Shown in pieces: positions 1 to 9,637 of a DNA stretch of 27,401 nt. Position numbers and translations under genes: made by a program. The notes beneath the pieces are model-generated. The model was not told the origin of the DNA. It searched no databases and was given only the letters and a program-made list of their open reading frames with translations. Source of the stretch: CBFCZU01 sp965602635 (GTDB lineage Bacteria; Planctomycetota; Phycisphaerae; SM23-33). The stretch spans positions 1 to 27,401 of the forward strand of contig CBFCZU010000024.1 in the NCBI GenBank assembly GCA_965602635.1. The letters run 5' to 3'. The stretch's first letter is position 1. Each line of letters opens with the position of its first letter.

Positions 1-19
1 GGTGGTTAGAGGTAAGATA

Positions 20-2320
20 ATGCCGTTCATGCATCCATTGTTGTTCTGGGGAGGGGCAGCGGCGGTCTCCACGCCCGTCATCATCCATCTGCTCAACCGC
101 AGGCGGTTCAGGGTCTTGGACTGGGCGGCGATGAAGTTCCTGCTGGAGTCGGTGCGCAGGAATCGTCGCCGCATCCGCCTGGAGGAGCTGATCCTGCTGG
201 TCCTGCGCTGCCTGGCGATCTTCCTGCTGGCGGTGGCGGTGGGGCGGTTCCTGGGCTGCGCCGGCTCGGGCGTGCCCCTCGTGGGGCACCGGGCGGCGAT
301 GGCCCACGTGTTCATCCTCGACGACAGCGTCTCGATGGGCCAGAAAATCGGCGACACCACAGCCTTCCGCAAGGCCGTCGGCGACCTCGAGGAGATGATC
401 GAGCGGATCAAGAAGGAGCACAGCAGCGACCGGGTGGCGATCCTGCTGACCAGCCGGGTCGGGGAAGCCGAATCGTTCGCCCGGCTGAAGACGAGCGCCG
501 AGCTGGTCTCGCCCGGCGGGTGGCTCAAGTCGCTGAGGCCGTCGGACACGGCGGCGCGCCTCGGGCGGGCGCTGACGGCCTGCCAGGACACCCTCAAGAC
601 CGAGGAGACCGGCAAGCGCGTGTACCTGCTGAGCGATTTCCGCCGCGCCGACTACTCCGACGAGCGCCTGGCGGGAATCCGCCGCGAGCTGAAGGCCCTG
701 CAAGACGGCGGAGCGGAGCTGAGGCTCATGAGCTACGGCAGGGCGGCGGAGAACCTGACCATCGAGACCGTCGAGGTGCTCAACAAGCTGCCGATCTTGC
801 ATGTGCCGGTGACGGTGCGGGTATGTGTCCGCAACAACGGCTCGGAAGAGGCCGAGAACGTGACCGTGCGCTTCACCGGGCGGGGAGTGGACACGGCGGC
901 GGCGGAGCTGCCGGTACGCACAATCAGCTCCATCGACCCGGGCGAGGAGAAGGTCGTTCAGGTCGATTACATGTTCCGCGACGTCGGCCCCGGGGTCATC
1001 GAGGCCAACCTGCTGGCCGACAACCTCCCCGGCGACAACGTCGCGCGGGTGGCGCTGGACGTCCGGGAGGCGCGGAAAGTGCTCATCGTGGACGGCGAGC
1101 CGGACGTCAGCGACGCGACCAACTCGGAGGCGTTCAACCTCGTAGGGGCGCTGGACCCCAACGCCGATCACGGATACGGAACTGCCGTTGACGTCGTCTC
1201 GGCCGAGCGCTTGGACGACGCTAGCTTCGCCAAGTACGACGCGGTGATCCTTGCCAACGTCCGAGACTTCCCCATGACGCCGGTGCCGGCCGAGGCCGCG
1301 CCCGACCGCCCCCCGACGACCATGCCCGACATGAGAATGGGCTACGGGCAGCTCAAGCCCCTCGAGGACTACGTCAGGGCAGGCGGCGGGCTGGCCATCT
1401 TCACCGGCGACCGCGTCCATCCGACCTTCTACAACGGCCCGCTCTACCGTAACGGGCTCGGGCTGCTGCCGCTGAAGGTCAAGCCCCCCGTCGGCGATGC
1501 GAGAAGCCGGATCAAGTACGTTCGGCTGCTGCGGGACAGCATCGCCAACCGCCCGGTCATGCGGTCGTTCTGGGGCTCCATGTCCCGATTCACTCAGATG
1601 TCGCGGTTCTACGCATTCACCCCGACCGAGGCGGCGATGCCCGTCGCGGCGGGCGACCTGGGCGAGGTGGAGATCCTGGGCAGGTTCGACAACACCGAGG
1701 GCACGGACCAGCACAGCCCGGCGTTCGTCAGCCGACGCTACGGGCAGGGGTGGGTGATGATGATTTGCTCGTCCGCCGACATCGAGTGGAGCGACTGGCC
1801 CAAGGACAGAACTTATCTGAGCTTCGTCAACGACATGCTGGATTACATCTCACGCCCCGGCGGGATGGACTTCACAGCTTCCGTTGGCCAGCCCATAACC
1901 CACGGCCTGGAGCGGGGCAGGCTGGGTGCTCGCGTGAGCCTCCAGACGCCGGCCTTTCCGGAGGAGGACGTGGTCACCCTGGAACCGCGCCCGACCGGGG
2001 CGGGGCGGGCGGTCAGCTACGAGAACACCCGCCATGCCGGGATCTACCAGCTCACGATGAGCCTGGCCGACGACACCAGGACGATGCTGTTCGCGCGCAA
2101 CGTGGACCCCAGCGAGGGGCGGCTCGAGGTGGCCGACGAGCAGGCGCTCCGTGGGTTCATGCAGGCTGACTTCACCTACACCAACCGACTGGCGCTCGCC
2201 GCGGCCGCGCCGGCAACACTGGCCCAGCGAAGCGAATACTGGAAGGCCGCTCTGGCCGCGTTGCTCATGGTGCTCGCAGCGGAGGTCTTCCTGGGGCAAC
2301 GCTTCGGCCACTATACCTAG
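20..2320 (+). CDS. BatA-type membrane protein with vWA and amidotransferase-like domains
   Basis: A 766-residue envelope protein. Residues 5-24 form a first membrane segment followed by a basic loop, and residues 57-78 a second; together they match the N-terminal BatA/aerotolerance-type membrane domain. A von Willebrand A domain follows, with an intact MIDAS start D101-x-S103-x-S105 and a later LLSDF strand. The middle has a CARDB/Ig-like stretch and then a class I glutamine amidotransferase-like fold (begins KVLIVDGEP). A final membrane helix lies near the C-terminus. In Bat/MoxR systems such proteins act at the membrane with a MoxR ATPase; that partner would be upstream of the window. The ATG at 20 is preferred over GTG at 2 because AGAGGT at 8-13 sits 6 bases before it. 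First gene of the six-gene run; the exact role is unknown. Confidence 0.85.
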   Translation: MPFMHPLLFWGGAAAVSTPVIIHLLNRRRFRVLDWAAMKFLLESVRRNRRRIRLEELILLVLRCLAIFLLAVAVGRFLGCAGSGVPLVGHRAAMAHVFILDDSVSMGQKIGDTTAFRKAVGDLEEMIERIKKEHSSDRVAILLTSRVGEAESFARLKTSAELVSPGGWLKSLRPSDTAARLGRALTACQDTLKTEETGKRVYLLSDFRRADYSDERLAGIRRELKALQDGGAELRLMSYGRAAENLTIETVEVLNKLPILHVPVTVRVCVRNNGSEEAENVTVRFTGRGVDTAAAELPVRTISSIDPGEEKVVQVDYMFRDVGPGVIEANLLADNLPGDNVARVALDVREARKVLIVDGEPDVSDATNSEAFNLVGALDPNADHGYGTAVDVVSAERLDDASFAKYDAVILANVRDFPMTPVPAEAAPDRPPTTMPDMRMGYGQLKPLEDYVRAGGGLAIFTGDRVHPTFYNGPLYRNGLGLLPLKVKPPVGDARSRIKYVRLLRDSIANRPVMRSFWGSMSRFTQMSRFYAFTPTEAAMPVAAGDLGEVEILGRFDNTEGTDQHSPAFVSRRYGQGWVMMICSSADIEWSDWPKDRTYLSFVNDMLDYISRPGGMDFTASVGQPITHGLERGRLGARVSLQTPAFPEEDVVTLEPRPTGAGRAVSYENTRHAGIYQLTMSLADDTRTMLFARNVDPSEGRLEVADEQALRGFMQADFTYTNRLALAAAAPATLAQRSEYWKAALAALLMVLAAEVFLGQRFGHYT

Positions 2321-2343
2321 GATCGGACTGAGGATTGACATGC

Positions 2344-2360
2344 CCCGCCTCCTCGGCGGG
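2344..2360 (+). other. Intercistronic GC hairpin
   Basis: A perfect 6-base-pair stem (CCCGCC with GGCGGG) and 5-base loop TCCTC lies in the 62-base gap between the first two envelope genes. No T tract follows, so it reads as an mRNA stability or processing element rather than a classical terminator. The loop resembles an anti-Shine-Dalgarno sequence. Its function is inference. Confidence 0.3.
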
Positions 2361-2382
2361 AAGAGAAGAGACAGACGGGCAC

Positions 2383-4974
2383 ATGGGAAGAGTTATGTCA
2401 TGGCTGGTTGGGCTTGACGCGGGCGAGCTGGAAGGTGCCGACAGTTGGTTTCCGGCCTTTTCGGCCGCGTACAACAACTGGATCATTCTGGGGCTGTTCG
2501 TCGTCTTTGCCGCCCTGATTGCCCTGACCGTCATCAGCTACCTTCGGGAAGGCGACATCTCCCGGCGGGTAAAGCTCACCATCGCCGCCCTGCGGATCGC
2601 CGTGCTGGTGCTGATCGTCGCCGTGCTGTTCCAGCCCGAGCTGGTGCTGCGGTACAAGAAGAACCACTACCACACGGTGGCGGTGCTTCTCGACGACAGC
2701 CTTTCCATGTCGTTGAAGGACCGCTACGCCAAGGGGCCTGTCCGCCAGGCCGTTGCCGCCAAGCTCGGCGTGAGCGAGGCGACCCTTGAGACCCTCAGCC
2801 GCGGGGAGATCGTACGCCGGATTCTCGCCCGCCAGGGCGGCCCGCTGGCCGAGCTCTCCAAAGAGCATCGGCTCATGCTGCTGCGATTCTCGACCTCCCA
2901 GCCGGGGTCCGGCAAGTACGTCCAGCAGTTGGACATCGTGCCGTGTGGGGCGGAGTCGGGCCAGGAACTGGCCCAGGCGGAGGGGCAGATGGCCGACGCC
3001 CTCAAGAAGCTTGTCGGGCGCGGGTTCGAGACGAACCACTCCTCGGCCCTGCGCGGGGCGGCCAAGGCGCTTCAGGGCCAGCGGGTCGCCGGCATCGTGC
3101 TGGTCGGCGACGGGCAGTCCACCGGCGGCAAGGAGGCAGTCAACCGCCTGTCCTCGGCCATGGCGCACCTGCGCCAGCGAGGAATACGCGTCGCGACCGT
3201 CGCCGTCGGGGACGACGTCCCGCCGCAGAACGTGGCCGTGGTGGAGCTTCAGGCACCGGTCGAGGTGCGCCGCGGATCGACCATCGAGATGACCGCATTC
3301 CTGGCCAATCGCAACTGCGGCGACGAGTACGTCACGCTGACCGTCAAGCGGATGCCCGCCGCCGGGGGCAAGTGGGCCGACACCGGCGTCACCAAGCAGG
3401 TCCAGTTGGCGGGCGCGCCGGGCTCGGAGCGGAGCGAGCCGCAGGAGGTCAGCCTGCGAGTCGAGGCGGCCGACCTGGGCGAGTTCGTCTACAGGGCAGA
3501 GACCGAGCCCCTGGAGGCGGAGTTCTCCGCCGAGGACAACTACGCCACCGCCAAGGTCAAGGTCTCAGATGCCAAGATCAAGGTGCTGCTGGTCAGCGGC
3601 GACGGCGGATGGGAGTACGTCTGCCTCCGCCGCTTCCTGCTGAGGGCGCCCGACCGTTACGGCGTCAGCGTCTGGCAGCAGGACGCCGACAAGGAGTTCA
3701 ACCAGGAGGCCTCCTCAAAGGACATGCGGCTGACGCACCTGCCGCGAACCCGGGCCGAGCTGTTCAAGTACGAGGTCGTCATCCTCTACGACCCGGACTA
3801 CAGGGAAGGCGGGTTCGACGCGAAGTTCGTGGCCATGCTGGACGATTTCGTGGCCTACTATCACGGGGGGCTGTGCTACATCGCCTCCAACAAGCACAGC
3901 GATCTGAACCTCACCGGCACGGAGGACGTCTTCAAGCCGCTGGTGTACCTGCTGCCCGTGTTGCTTGACCGACAGTCGCTGAACATCGCCGAGCGGATCC
4001 ACCAGGCCGAGCCCGTCGCCCACAAGGTGGTCCCGACCGGCGCCGGGCAGGACCACGCGTCGATGCGCTTCGGCAGGAACGCGTCCGAAACGCTGGGAAT
4101 CTGGGACCTGCTGCCGGGAGTGTACTGGTGGCACCCGGTCCGGAAGCTCAAGCCCCTGGCGACCACCCTGGCGGTGAGCAGCGACCGGACGGCCGTCACC
4201 ACCGCCGGGTCCACGCAGAGGACGCCGCTCATCGCCGTGCAGTACTACGGGAAGGGGCGGTCACTCTACATGGGCTTCGACGAGACCTGGCGATGGCGGG
4301 CACTTTCCGAAGGCGTGTACTATCGCAAGTTCTGGGCCAACCTGGTGGACTTCCTCGCCGCCGGCAGGTTCCAGAAAAAGCGCGTCATCATCAGCGCCGG
4401 GGCGGACCGGTTCGCCGTCGGGGAGGACGTTACGATCACCGCCGAGGTTTATGACCCGCAGTACAAGCCCCTGGCGGACGAGACCTTCAACATCACCATG
4501 ATCGACACAGCCACCGGCGAGCCGGAGACCATCACGCTGGACCGAAAGGCGGAGGCCACGGGCGCCGAGAACAAGAGCGGGACCCCCGGCGTGAAGAAGG
4601 ACGAGTCTCTTCCCCCGGGCCACTACCGCAAGAAGCTGACGCTGAAGAAGGAAGGCACGTTCCGGCTGACGGCCAGGCAGGACGACCCGGCGTACAAGAA
4701 CGAAGTGGCCGAGAAGATAATCCGCGTGGCCCTGCCGGCGGAGGAGTTCAAGCACCCCGAGGCCGACCCGGCGAACCTCAAGACAATCGCCTCGGAGGGG
4801 CGGTTCCTGGACATACAGGACAGCGACGCCCTGCCCGCTCTGGTGGCCGCCAAGCCGATGACGGTTTACAACGACGTGCCGCATTCGTTGTGGGATTCAC
4901 CGCTGACGATCGTGCTGATTGTCTCGCTGCTCGCGGCTGAGTGGATCTGCCGGAAGAAATACAACATGGCCTGA
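2383..4974 (+). CDS. Second membrane vWA / amidotransferase-like protein, paralogue of the previous gene
   Basis: An 863-residue membrane protein. Two N-terminal membrane helices (about residues 28-49 and 66-88) precede a von Willebrand A domain with MIDAS motif D104-x-S106-x-S108. An amidotransferase-like alpha/beta domain follows (IKVLLVSGDGGWEY, then a region ending GKGRSLYMGFDETWRWR), then an Ig-like domain and a C-terminal membrane helix (SPLTIVLIVSLLAAEW). The order of domains repeats that of the first gene, so the two are probably an ancient duplication acting as a pair in the envelope. The start is uncertain: ATG at 2383 and ATG at 2395 are both possible, with GGAAGA at 2386-2391 too close to the second to decide. 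Longer in-frame starts from 2335 would encode a non-hydrophobic leader and cover the hairpin. The biochemical role is unknown. Confidence 0.85.
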   Translation: MGRVMSWLVGLDAGELEGADSWFPAFSAAYNNWIILGLFVVFAALIALTVISYLREGDISRRVKLTIAALRIAVLVLIVAVLFQPELVLRYKKNHYHTVAVLLDDSLSMSLKDRYAKGPVRQAVAAKLGVSEATLETLSRGEIVRRILARQGGPLAELSKEHRLMLLRFSTSQPGSGKYVQQLDIVPCGAESGQELAQAEGQMADALKKLVGRGFETNHSSALRGAAKALQGQRVAGIVLVGDGQSTGGKEAVNRLSSAMAHLRQRGIRVATVAVGDDVPPQNVAVVELQAPVEVRRGSTIEMTAFLANRNCGDEYVTLTVKRMPAAGGKWADTGVTKQVQLAGAPGSERSEPQEVSLRVEAADLGEFVYRAETEPLEAEFSAEDNYATAKVKVSDAKIKVLLVSGDGGWEYVCLRRFLLRAPDRYGVSVWQQDADKEFNQEASSKDMRLTHLPRTRAELFKYEVVILYDPDYREGGFDAKFVAMLDDFVAYYHGGLCYIASNKHSDLNLTGTEDVFKPLVYLLPVLLDRQSLNIAERIHQAEPVAHKVVPTGAGQDHASMRFGRNASETLGIWDLLPGVYWWHPVRKLKPLATTLAVSSDRTAVTTAGSTQRTPLIAVQYYGKGRSLYMGFDETWRWRALSEGVYYRKFWANLVDFLAAGRFQKKRVIISAGADRFAVGEDVTITAEVYDPQYKPLADETFNITMIDTATGEPETITLDRKAEATGAENKSGTPGVKKDESLPPGHYRKKLTLKKEGTFRLTARQDDPAYKNEVAEKIIRVALPAEEFKHPEADPANLKTIASEGRFLDIQDSDALPALVAAKPMTVYNDVPHSLWDSPLTIVLIVSLLAAEWICRKKYNMA

Positions 4975-5012
4975 CCGGCCCGCCGACGGCGAGGCTGAGT
5001 TCGGAGAAAGCG

Positions 5013-7277
5013 ATGCCGCTGGGAGATTTGGTGACGGCTGCCGTTCGCAGGAGGCTCTTGGCCCTGAAGGCCGCGCTGCGGGCCCACCTGGTCGGAAGGG
5101 GGCTGGCGCTGGTGCTGATCGCGCTGGTGGCGGGGGTGTTCTTCTCGTTCGCCGTGGACCGCAAGCTGGACATGGAGCGCGCCCAGCGGGCGGTGATCCT
5201 GGCGGTGGCGCTGGCGGGGGTCGGGTACGTCATGTGGCGCTTCCTGCTGCGCCCGCTGGGCGTGCCCCTGGATGCCGAGGAACTGGCCCTGGTTTTCGAG
5301 CACCACTACCCGGAGCTTGGCGACCGCCTGATCAGCACGTTGCAGTTCTCCCACTCTGACGTCGAGCGGCTGGGGTCTTCGGAGGGGCTTGTCCGCGAGG
5401 TCGCCAAGCAGGCCAACGCCATGGCCGAGGGGCTCGACTCCACCGCCCCGCTGGAGGGGCGTGAGACCTGGCGGCGGCTGGGCATCGCGGCCGCGGCCGT
5501 TGCCGTCCTGGCCACCTTCAGCATCCTCCGGGCCGAGGACATGGGACCGTGGTTCCAGAGGAACATCCTCTTCCGCGACATCGATTATCCCCGCGAGACC
5601 TACCTGAGGGTCGAGGTCGAGCCGGGATTCGAGGTCGTCAGGGGGGGCAGCATCACGGTGACCGTCACCGCCGACGACGAGCACGTCGTGCCGGATGAGG
5701 TGATCTTCCACAAGAAGTTCCCGGGGCTGGGCATCGAGCGGGAGGCGGTGCGGGCCGACGAGGCCCGGTCCAACGTGTTCGTCAAGACGTTCGGTAACAT
5801 CACCGAGCGTCTGGAGTTTCGCGTCACCGGCAACGACCACACCACCGAATGGTACGAGGTGAGCGTGGTCGATCCGCCGGAGCTGGTGAGCCTGCACTTC
5901 ACGATCACCTATCCTGGATACATGGACCGGCCGAAGGCGGCCGTCTCCGCCCAGCACGGGGTGGTGTCGATCCCACCGGGCAGCCGGCTGACCATGGCAG
6001 GCAGGGCCAACAAGGACCTGGCCTCTGGCGGACTGCTGCTGGACAGCCGGCCGGTTGCGCCCGAGCAGGGATGGCTGGAGGTGGAGGATGTCGCCGACGC
6101 GGACGGCAAGACGAAGCGCCGCGGGGTGAAGGGCTTCCTGCAACTTGCCGACCGGGTGAAGGCCCAGTCGCTGACGCTTCAGATCAAGTTGCAGGACGCG
6201 CGCGGGATCACCAATCCCCGGGGCGCGGTGTACATTCTGCGCATCGAGCCGGACAACGCCCCGTCGGTGCACGTTGACCGCAAGGGCGTCCGGGGCGACA
6301 TCAGCACGCGGGCGATGCTGCCGCTGGTGATCCAGGTGCGCGACGACCACGCCGTCAGCGGCATCGAGGTCACTGTGGCGACGACCCCGCCGCCGTCCGG
6401 ATCGGCCGAGGACGGGACCGAGGAGGCGGAATCGCGCCCCACCAGCCCGGCGGCGACCACCCAGCCGGCCGAGCGGACCTTCGTCGTGCCCGACGTGCCG
6501 ACCGGCGAGCGCCACGTCAACGTGCCCTACACGGTGGACCTCGAACCGCTCAAGCTCGTCGTCGGGCAGTTCGTCCGCGTGCAGGCGGCGGCCGTTGACT
6601 CGCTGCCGAAATCCTTCGACGGGCCGAACCGCGCCACCAGCGCCGTGCACACCTTCAAGATCGTCAGCGACGAGGAGCTGCTCAGGGAACTGCTCCGCCG
6701 GCAGCAGGAAATCCGCGATGCCTTCCGCAGGGCCGTGGACATGCAGGCGGCCGTGCGCGACCGCGTCCGCGCTGTCAGCGATCACCTCGCCCGCGGGGGG
6801 GGCATCGACCCGGAAGTCCGGCGCAGGCTCAACCTCTCCGCCAAGGACCAGCTCAGCATCGCCAAGCAATGCAGCGTGACCGCCCAGCAGGTGCAGGAAG
6901 TGCTCGACGAGATCGTCGCCAACCGCATCGGCACGCCGCTTCAGGAGCGCAACCTGGCCGCAAAGATCATTCGCCCCCTGGAGGACATATCAAAAAAACC
7001 CATGTCCGACCTCGCCGTGTCGCTGGCTCGTGCGTCTAAGCAAACAGATGTCGGCGCCCTAGGGGAGTTCAGCGCCAGAAGGGCTGAAATCCTGAACGGC
7101 TTCCACAGTCGCCTGGAGAGCATTTACAAGCAGATGGAGAAGGAGCGGAGCCGGCAGGAGCTGGTCAACTGGCTCAAGAGAATCCTGGGCGACAGCGAGG
7201 AAGTGGACCGAATCATCCAGGAGCACCTGGATGAGCGGAGCGGCGAAATCTGGGACGACGACAAGCCGACCCGTTGA
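5013..7277 (+). CDS. DUF4175-like membrane protein with coiled-coil C-terminus
   Basis: A 754-residue protein. Membrane helices lie at about residues 31-48, 60-79 and 152-170. Between the second and third is the stretch FEHHYPELGDRLISTLQF, which resembles the conserved region of DUF4175-type proteins. The centre is extracytoplasmic and beta-rich, with a Ser/Thr/Pro/Glu-rich low-complexity insert near residues 465-490. From about residue 552 to the end it is charged and helical, probably coiled coil. The ATG at 5013 is chosen because GGAG at 5003-5006 precedes it by 6 bases; a start at 4941 would overlap the upstream gene and add a non-conserved leader. Third gene of the envelope run, 38 bases after its neighbour. 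The DUF4175 label is from memory of the family pattern; function unknown. Confidence 0.8.
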   Translation: MPLGDLVTAAVRRRLLALKAALRAHLVGRGLALVLIALVAGVFFSFAVDRKLDMERAQRAVILAVALAGVGYVMWRFLLRPLGVPLDAEELALVFEHHYPELGDRLISTLQFSHSDVERLGSSEGLVREVAKQANAMAEGLDSTAPLEGRETWRRLGIAAAAVAVLATFSILRAEDMGPWFQRNILFRDIDYPRETYLRVEVEPGFEVVRGGSITVTVTADDEHVVPDEVIFHKKFPGLGIEREAVRADEARSNVFVKTFGNITERLEFRVTGNDHTTEWYEVSVVDPPELVSLHFTITYPGYMDRPKAAVSAQHGVVSIPPGSRLTMAGRANKDLASGGLLLDSRPVAPEQGWLEVEDVADADGKTKRRGVKGFLQLADRVKAQSLTLQIKLQDARGITNPRGAVYILRIEPDNAPSVHVDRKGVRGDISTRAMLPLVIQVRDDHAVSGIEVTVATTPPPSGSAEDGTEEAESRPTSPAATTQPAERTFVVPDVPTGERHVNVPYTVDLEPLKLVVGQFVRVQAAAVDSLPKSFDGPNRATSAVHTFKIVSDEELLRELLRRQQEIRDAFRRAVDMQAAVRDRVRAVSDHLARGGGIDPEVRRRLNLSAKDQLSIAKQCSVTAQQVQEVLDEIVANRIGTPLQERNLAAKIIRPLEDISKKPMSDLAVSLARASKQTDVGALGEFSARRAEILNGFHSRLESIYKQMEKERSRQELVNWLKRILGDSEEVDRIIQEHLDERSGEIWDDDKPTR

Positions 7278-7279
7278 GA

Positions 7280-7297
7280 CCGGCCGGGGCGGGCCGG
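7280..7297 (+). other. Intercistronic GC hairpin
   Basis: A 6-base-pair stem CCGGCC/GGCCGG with a 6-base loop starts 2 bases after the stop of the DUF4175-like gene, inside the 71-base gap before the coiled-coil gene. There is no T tract. It may tune the stoichiometry of upstream and downstream messages; this is inference. Confidence 0.25.
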
Positions 7298-7348
7298 GAG
7301 GCAGCGAGGCATCCAAGCCGCCGTGCCTGGAATGACAGGAGCATGAAA

Positions 7349-9604
7349 ATGAAAGCCGACAAAGCGTGGGTGACGGGAGTTCTGGTCGTCCTGGCAGGGG
7401 CTATGCTGCTGGTCCTGCCGGCTGCCGGGCAAGATCCCGGCGACGCGGACAAGAAAACCTCCGTCGATACCGAGCTGGTTTACAAGCAGGAGCGGATCAA
7501 GAAGGAGCTCCGCAAGCTCACCGCACGCATGCTGGAGGTGGCGGACCTGCTTGCCGAGTCCGAGCCTGTCGCCGCCAAGGCCATTCGCCAGGCCGTTCAG
7601 AAGGCCAAGGGCGCCGACATAGAAGGCGACATGGACAAGGTCATGGATGAGCTGACCAAGGGCCTGCTGGTGATGGCTGGCACCAAGCAAAAGGACGTGG
7701 TGGAAAACCTGCGCAAGGTGCTTCGCGCCCTCCAGTCCGATCCCACCGAGCTGAGCAGCGCCGCCCAGATTCGCGAGTGGGAGAAGACGCTCGAGGGAAT
7801 CAAGAAGCTGAAGAAGGACGAGGAGGCGCACGAGAAGAAGTCGCGCCTGGCGGCGAAGGGCGAGGAAGTCGCCCGGCGCCTGCGCGAGCTGGGCGAGCAG
7901 TACCGCGACCTGATCGAGCGCCAGAAGCAGATCCTTGCCGAGACCAAGAAGCTTCCGGACGCCGCGACCGCCGCCGGCAAGCTGGCCAAGGCCCGCGCCG
8001 AGCTTCGAGAGATCATTGCCGACCAGACCAAGCTCAAGAAGGAGACGGCCGAGTCCACCGTCGGCAAACTCCTGCTGACGGCTGGAAAACAGCGCGGGCT
8101 CGGCGCCCGGGCGGGCGAACTGGCCGGCGAGCTGGACAAGCTCGCCGCCGATCCGGGCGTGGGCAAGGCCCTGGGCAAGGCCGGCGTCAAGAGCGGGGCG
8201 ATGAAGGCGGCGGCCGGGTCCGTCCAGAGCGGCGCGGGCGAGATGGGCAAAGCCGCCGGCAGACTGGATGCTACCGACGCCGGCGGCGCCGGCGGGCATC
8301 AGGAACGCGCGCTCGGCGACCTGAAGGCGGCAGAAAAGGCACTGACAGAGGCGATCGGCAAACTTGCCGCCGGAACGAAGGCCGGCGCGCTCGCCAAGAA
8401 GCAGAGCGGCCTGGCGGGTGAGGCCGGCAAGCTCGCGGCCGCGCTTGACAAGGCGCTTAGCGATGCCGGCCTGGGCCAGTCCGGCTCATCCGGGCAGTCC
8501 GGCCAGAAGCTCCAGCGTGCCGCCGGGCACATGGCGACCGCGGCCGAGAAACTCCAGGAGCAGGCAAGGGACCCCGCAGCCGAGGCCGAGAGGCGAGCCC
8601 TGGCCGAGATGGAGGAAGATGCCCGCAAGCTCGGGGAGCTGGCCAGGAAGATCGCCAAAGAGGCCAAGGAGATCGATCCCAAGAAGGACCTCAAGCCCGG
8701 ACAGGACAAGACCGGGCGCGAGGCGCGGCAGCTCGCCAAGAACATGGGCGCCAAGTCGTCCGATTCGGGCAAGCCCACTCCCGGACAGAAATCGGTCTCG
8801 GGAGCGGCCGGATCCATGGGTCAGGCCTCCGGCAAGCTCGGGCAGGGCGACGCCGGCGGCGCCAACGAGGACCAGAAGCGGGCCGTCAAGCAGCTTGGCG
8901 ACGCCGAGAAGGAGCTCGCCGAGGCCATAGACAAGGCCAGGAAGGACATGCAGAATGAGGCCCTCACCCAGATCGACCAGATTCTGCGCGGCATCCTGGA
9001 GGCCCAGCGAAAACTCACCAAGGACACCACTGAGCTCCACGCCGGCAGGAAGGGGCAGGAGTACGACAGGCTGGAACTGGGCAAGCTGGCCGACCTCTCC
9101 GACGGCGAGGGCGAGCAGGGCGAGAAGGTCGGCAAAGTGCTCAAGATGGTCAAGGACGAGGGCACCACTGCGGTGTTCCCGTTGGTGCTTGACGAGACCA
9201 AGGCCGAGCTGGCGAACGTGCAGAAGCTGCTGGCCCAGAAGAAGGCCGGTCCGTTGACTCAGTCGATTCAGAAGGAGATCGAGAAGAACCTCGAGGAGAT
9301 GATCGAGGCGCTTCAGAAGGAGATACGCCGCCGTAAGGGTGGCGGCGGTGGCGGCGGCGGCGGCAGGCCGCCGCTGGTGCCGCCCGTGGCCGAGCTGAAG
9401 ATGCTCCGCACGCTCCAGCGCCAGATAAACAGGCGGACGCTGACGCTGGACGCAGCAAAGCGCGGCGGCAGCGCCGCCGGGATCGACATGAGGCTGCTGC
9501 ACAAGATCGTTTCCGATCGCGAGAAGAGACTGGCCGAAATGACCAAGACGCTGAATGAAAAAACTTCGCGGGGTCGGCCTTCCGCGCCGGTCCGGCCGAT
9601 GTAG
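7349..9604 (+). CDS. Large secreted coiled-coil protein with internal repeats
   Basis: A 751-residue protein with a signal peptide (hydrophobic core VLVVLAGAMLLVLPAAG, likely cleavage near AAGQ) and no later membrane helix. Almost all the rest is Ala/Lys/Glu/Leu-rich and predicted helical. Three degenerate repeats of the form M-x-x-A-x-x-x-L followed by Q-x-x-A(L/V) and L-x-x-A lie at about 8197-8365, 8512-8650 and 8803-8940. Near the C-terminus nine consecutive glycines (9338-9364) separate the helical region from a conserved-looking tail (PPLVPPVAELKMLRTLQRQ). The ATG at 7349 is chosen over 7343 because AGGAG at 7337-7341 gives a 7-base spacing. It probably acts as a periplasmic scaffold or as the detached arm of the preceding membrane protein. 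No enzyme motif is seen. Confidence 0.8.
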   Translation: MKADKAWVTGVLVVLAGAMLLVLPAAGQDPGDADKKTSVDTELVYKQERIKKELRKLTARMLEVADLLAESEPVAAKAIRQAVQKAKGADIEGDMDKVMDELTKGLLVMAGTKQKDVVENLRKVLRALQSDPTELSSAAQIREWEKTLEGIKKLKKDEEAHEKKSRLAAKGEEVARRLRELGEQYRDLIERQKQILAETKKLPDAATAAGKLAKARAELREIIADQTKLKKETAESTVGKLLLTAGKQRGLGARAGELAGELDKLAADPGVGKALGKAGVKSGAMKAAAGSVQSGAGEMGKAAGRLDATDAGGAGGHQERALGDLKAAEKALTEAIGKLAAGTKAGALAKKQSGLAGEAGKLAAALDKALSDAGLGQSGSSGQSGQKLQRAAGHMATAAEKLQEQARDPAAEAERRALAEMEEDARKLGELARKIAKEAKEIDPKKDLKPGQDKTGREARQLAKNMGAKSSDSGKPTPGQKSVSGAAGSMGQASGKLGQGDAGGANEDQKRAVKQLGDAEKELAEAIDKARKDMQNEALTQIDQILRGILEAQRKLTKDTTELHAGRKGQEYDRLELGKLADLSDGEGEQGEKVGKVLKMVKDEGTTAVFPLVLDETKAELANVQKLLAQKKAGPLTQSIQKEIEKNLEEMIEALQKEIRRRKGGGGGGGGGRPPLVPPVAELKMLRTLQRQINRRTLTLDAAKRGGSAAGIDMRLLHKIVSDREKRLAEMTKTLNEKTSRGRPSAPVRPM
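9338..9364 (+). repeat. Polyglycine GGN codon run
   Basis: Nine glycine codons in a row (GGT/GGC) form a short low-complexity tract inside the coiled-coil gene, marking the hinge between the helical region and the C-terminal tail. It is in frame and is read as a flexible linker. Confidence 0.8.
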
Positions 9605-9637
9605 AATATACGAAGTGCAATAAAGAGGATCGCAGCC

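Noticed and set aside
4866..6869. Long open frame on the minus strand (667 codons)
   Set aside because: It lies opposite the DUF4175-like gene and is rich in His, Arg, Gly and Pro without motifs, as expected for the antisense of a high-GC gene. The plus-strand gene has membrane helices and a good ribosome binding site.
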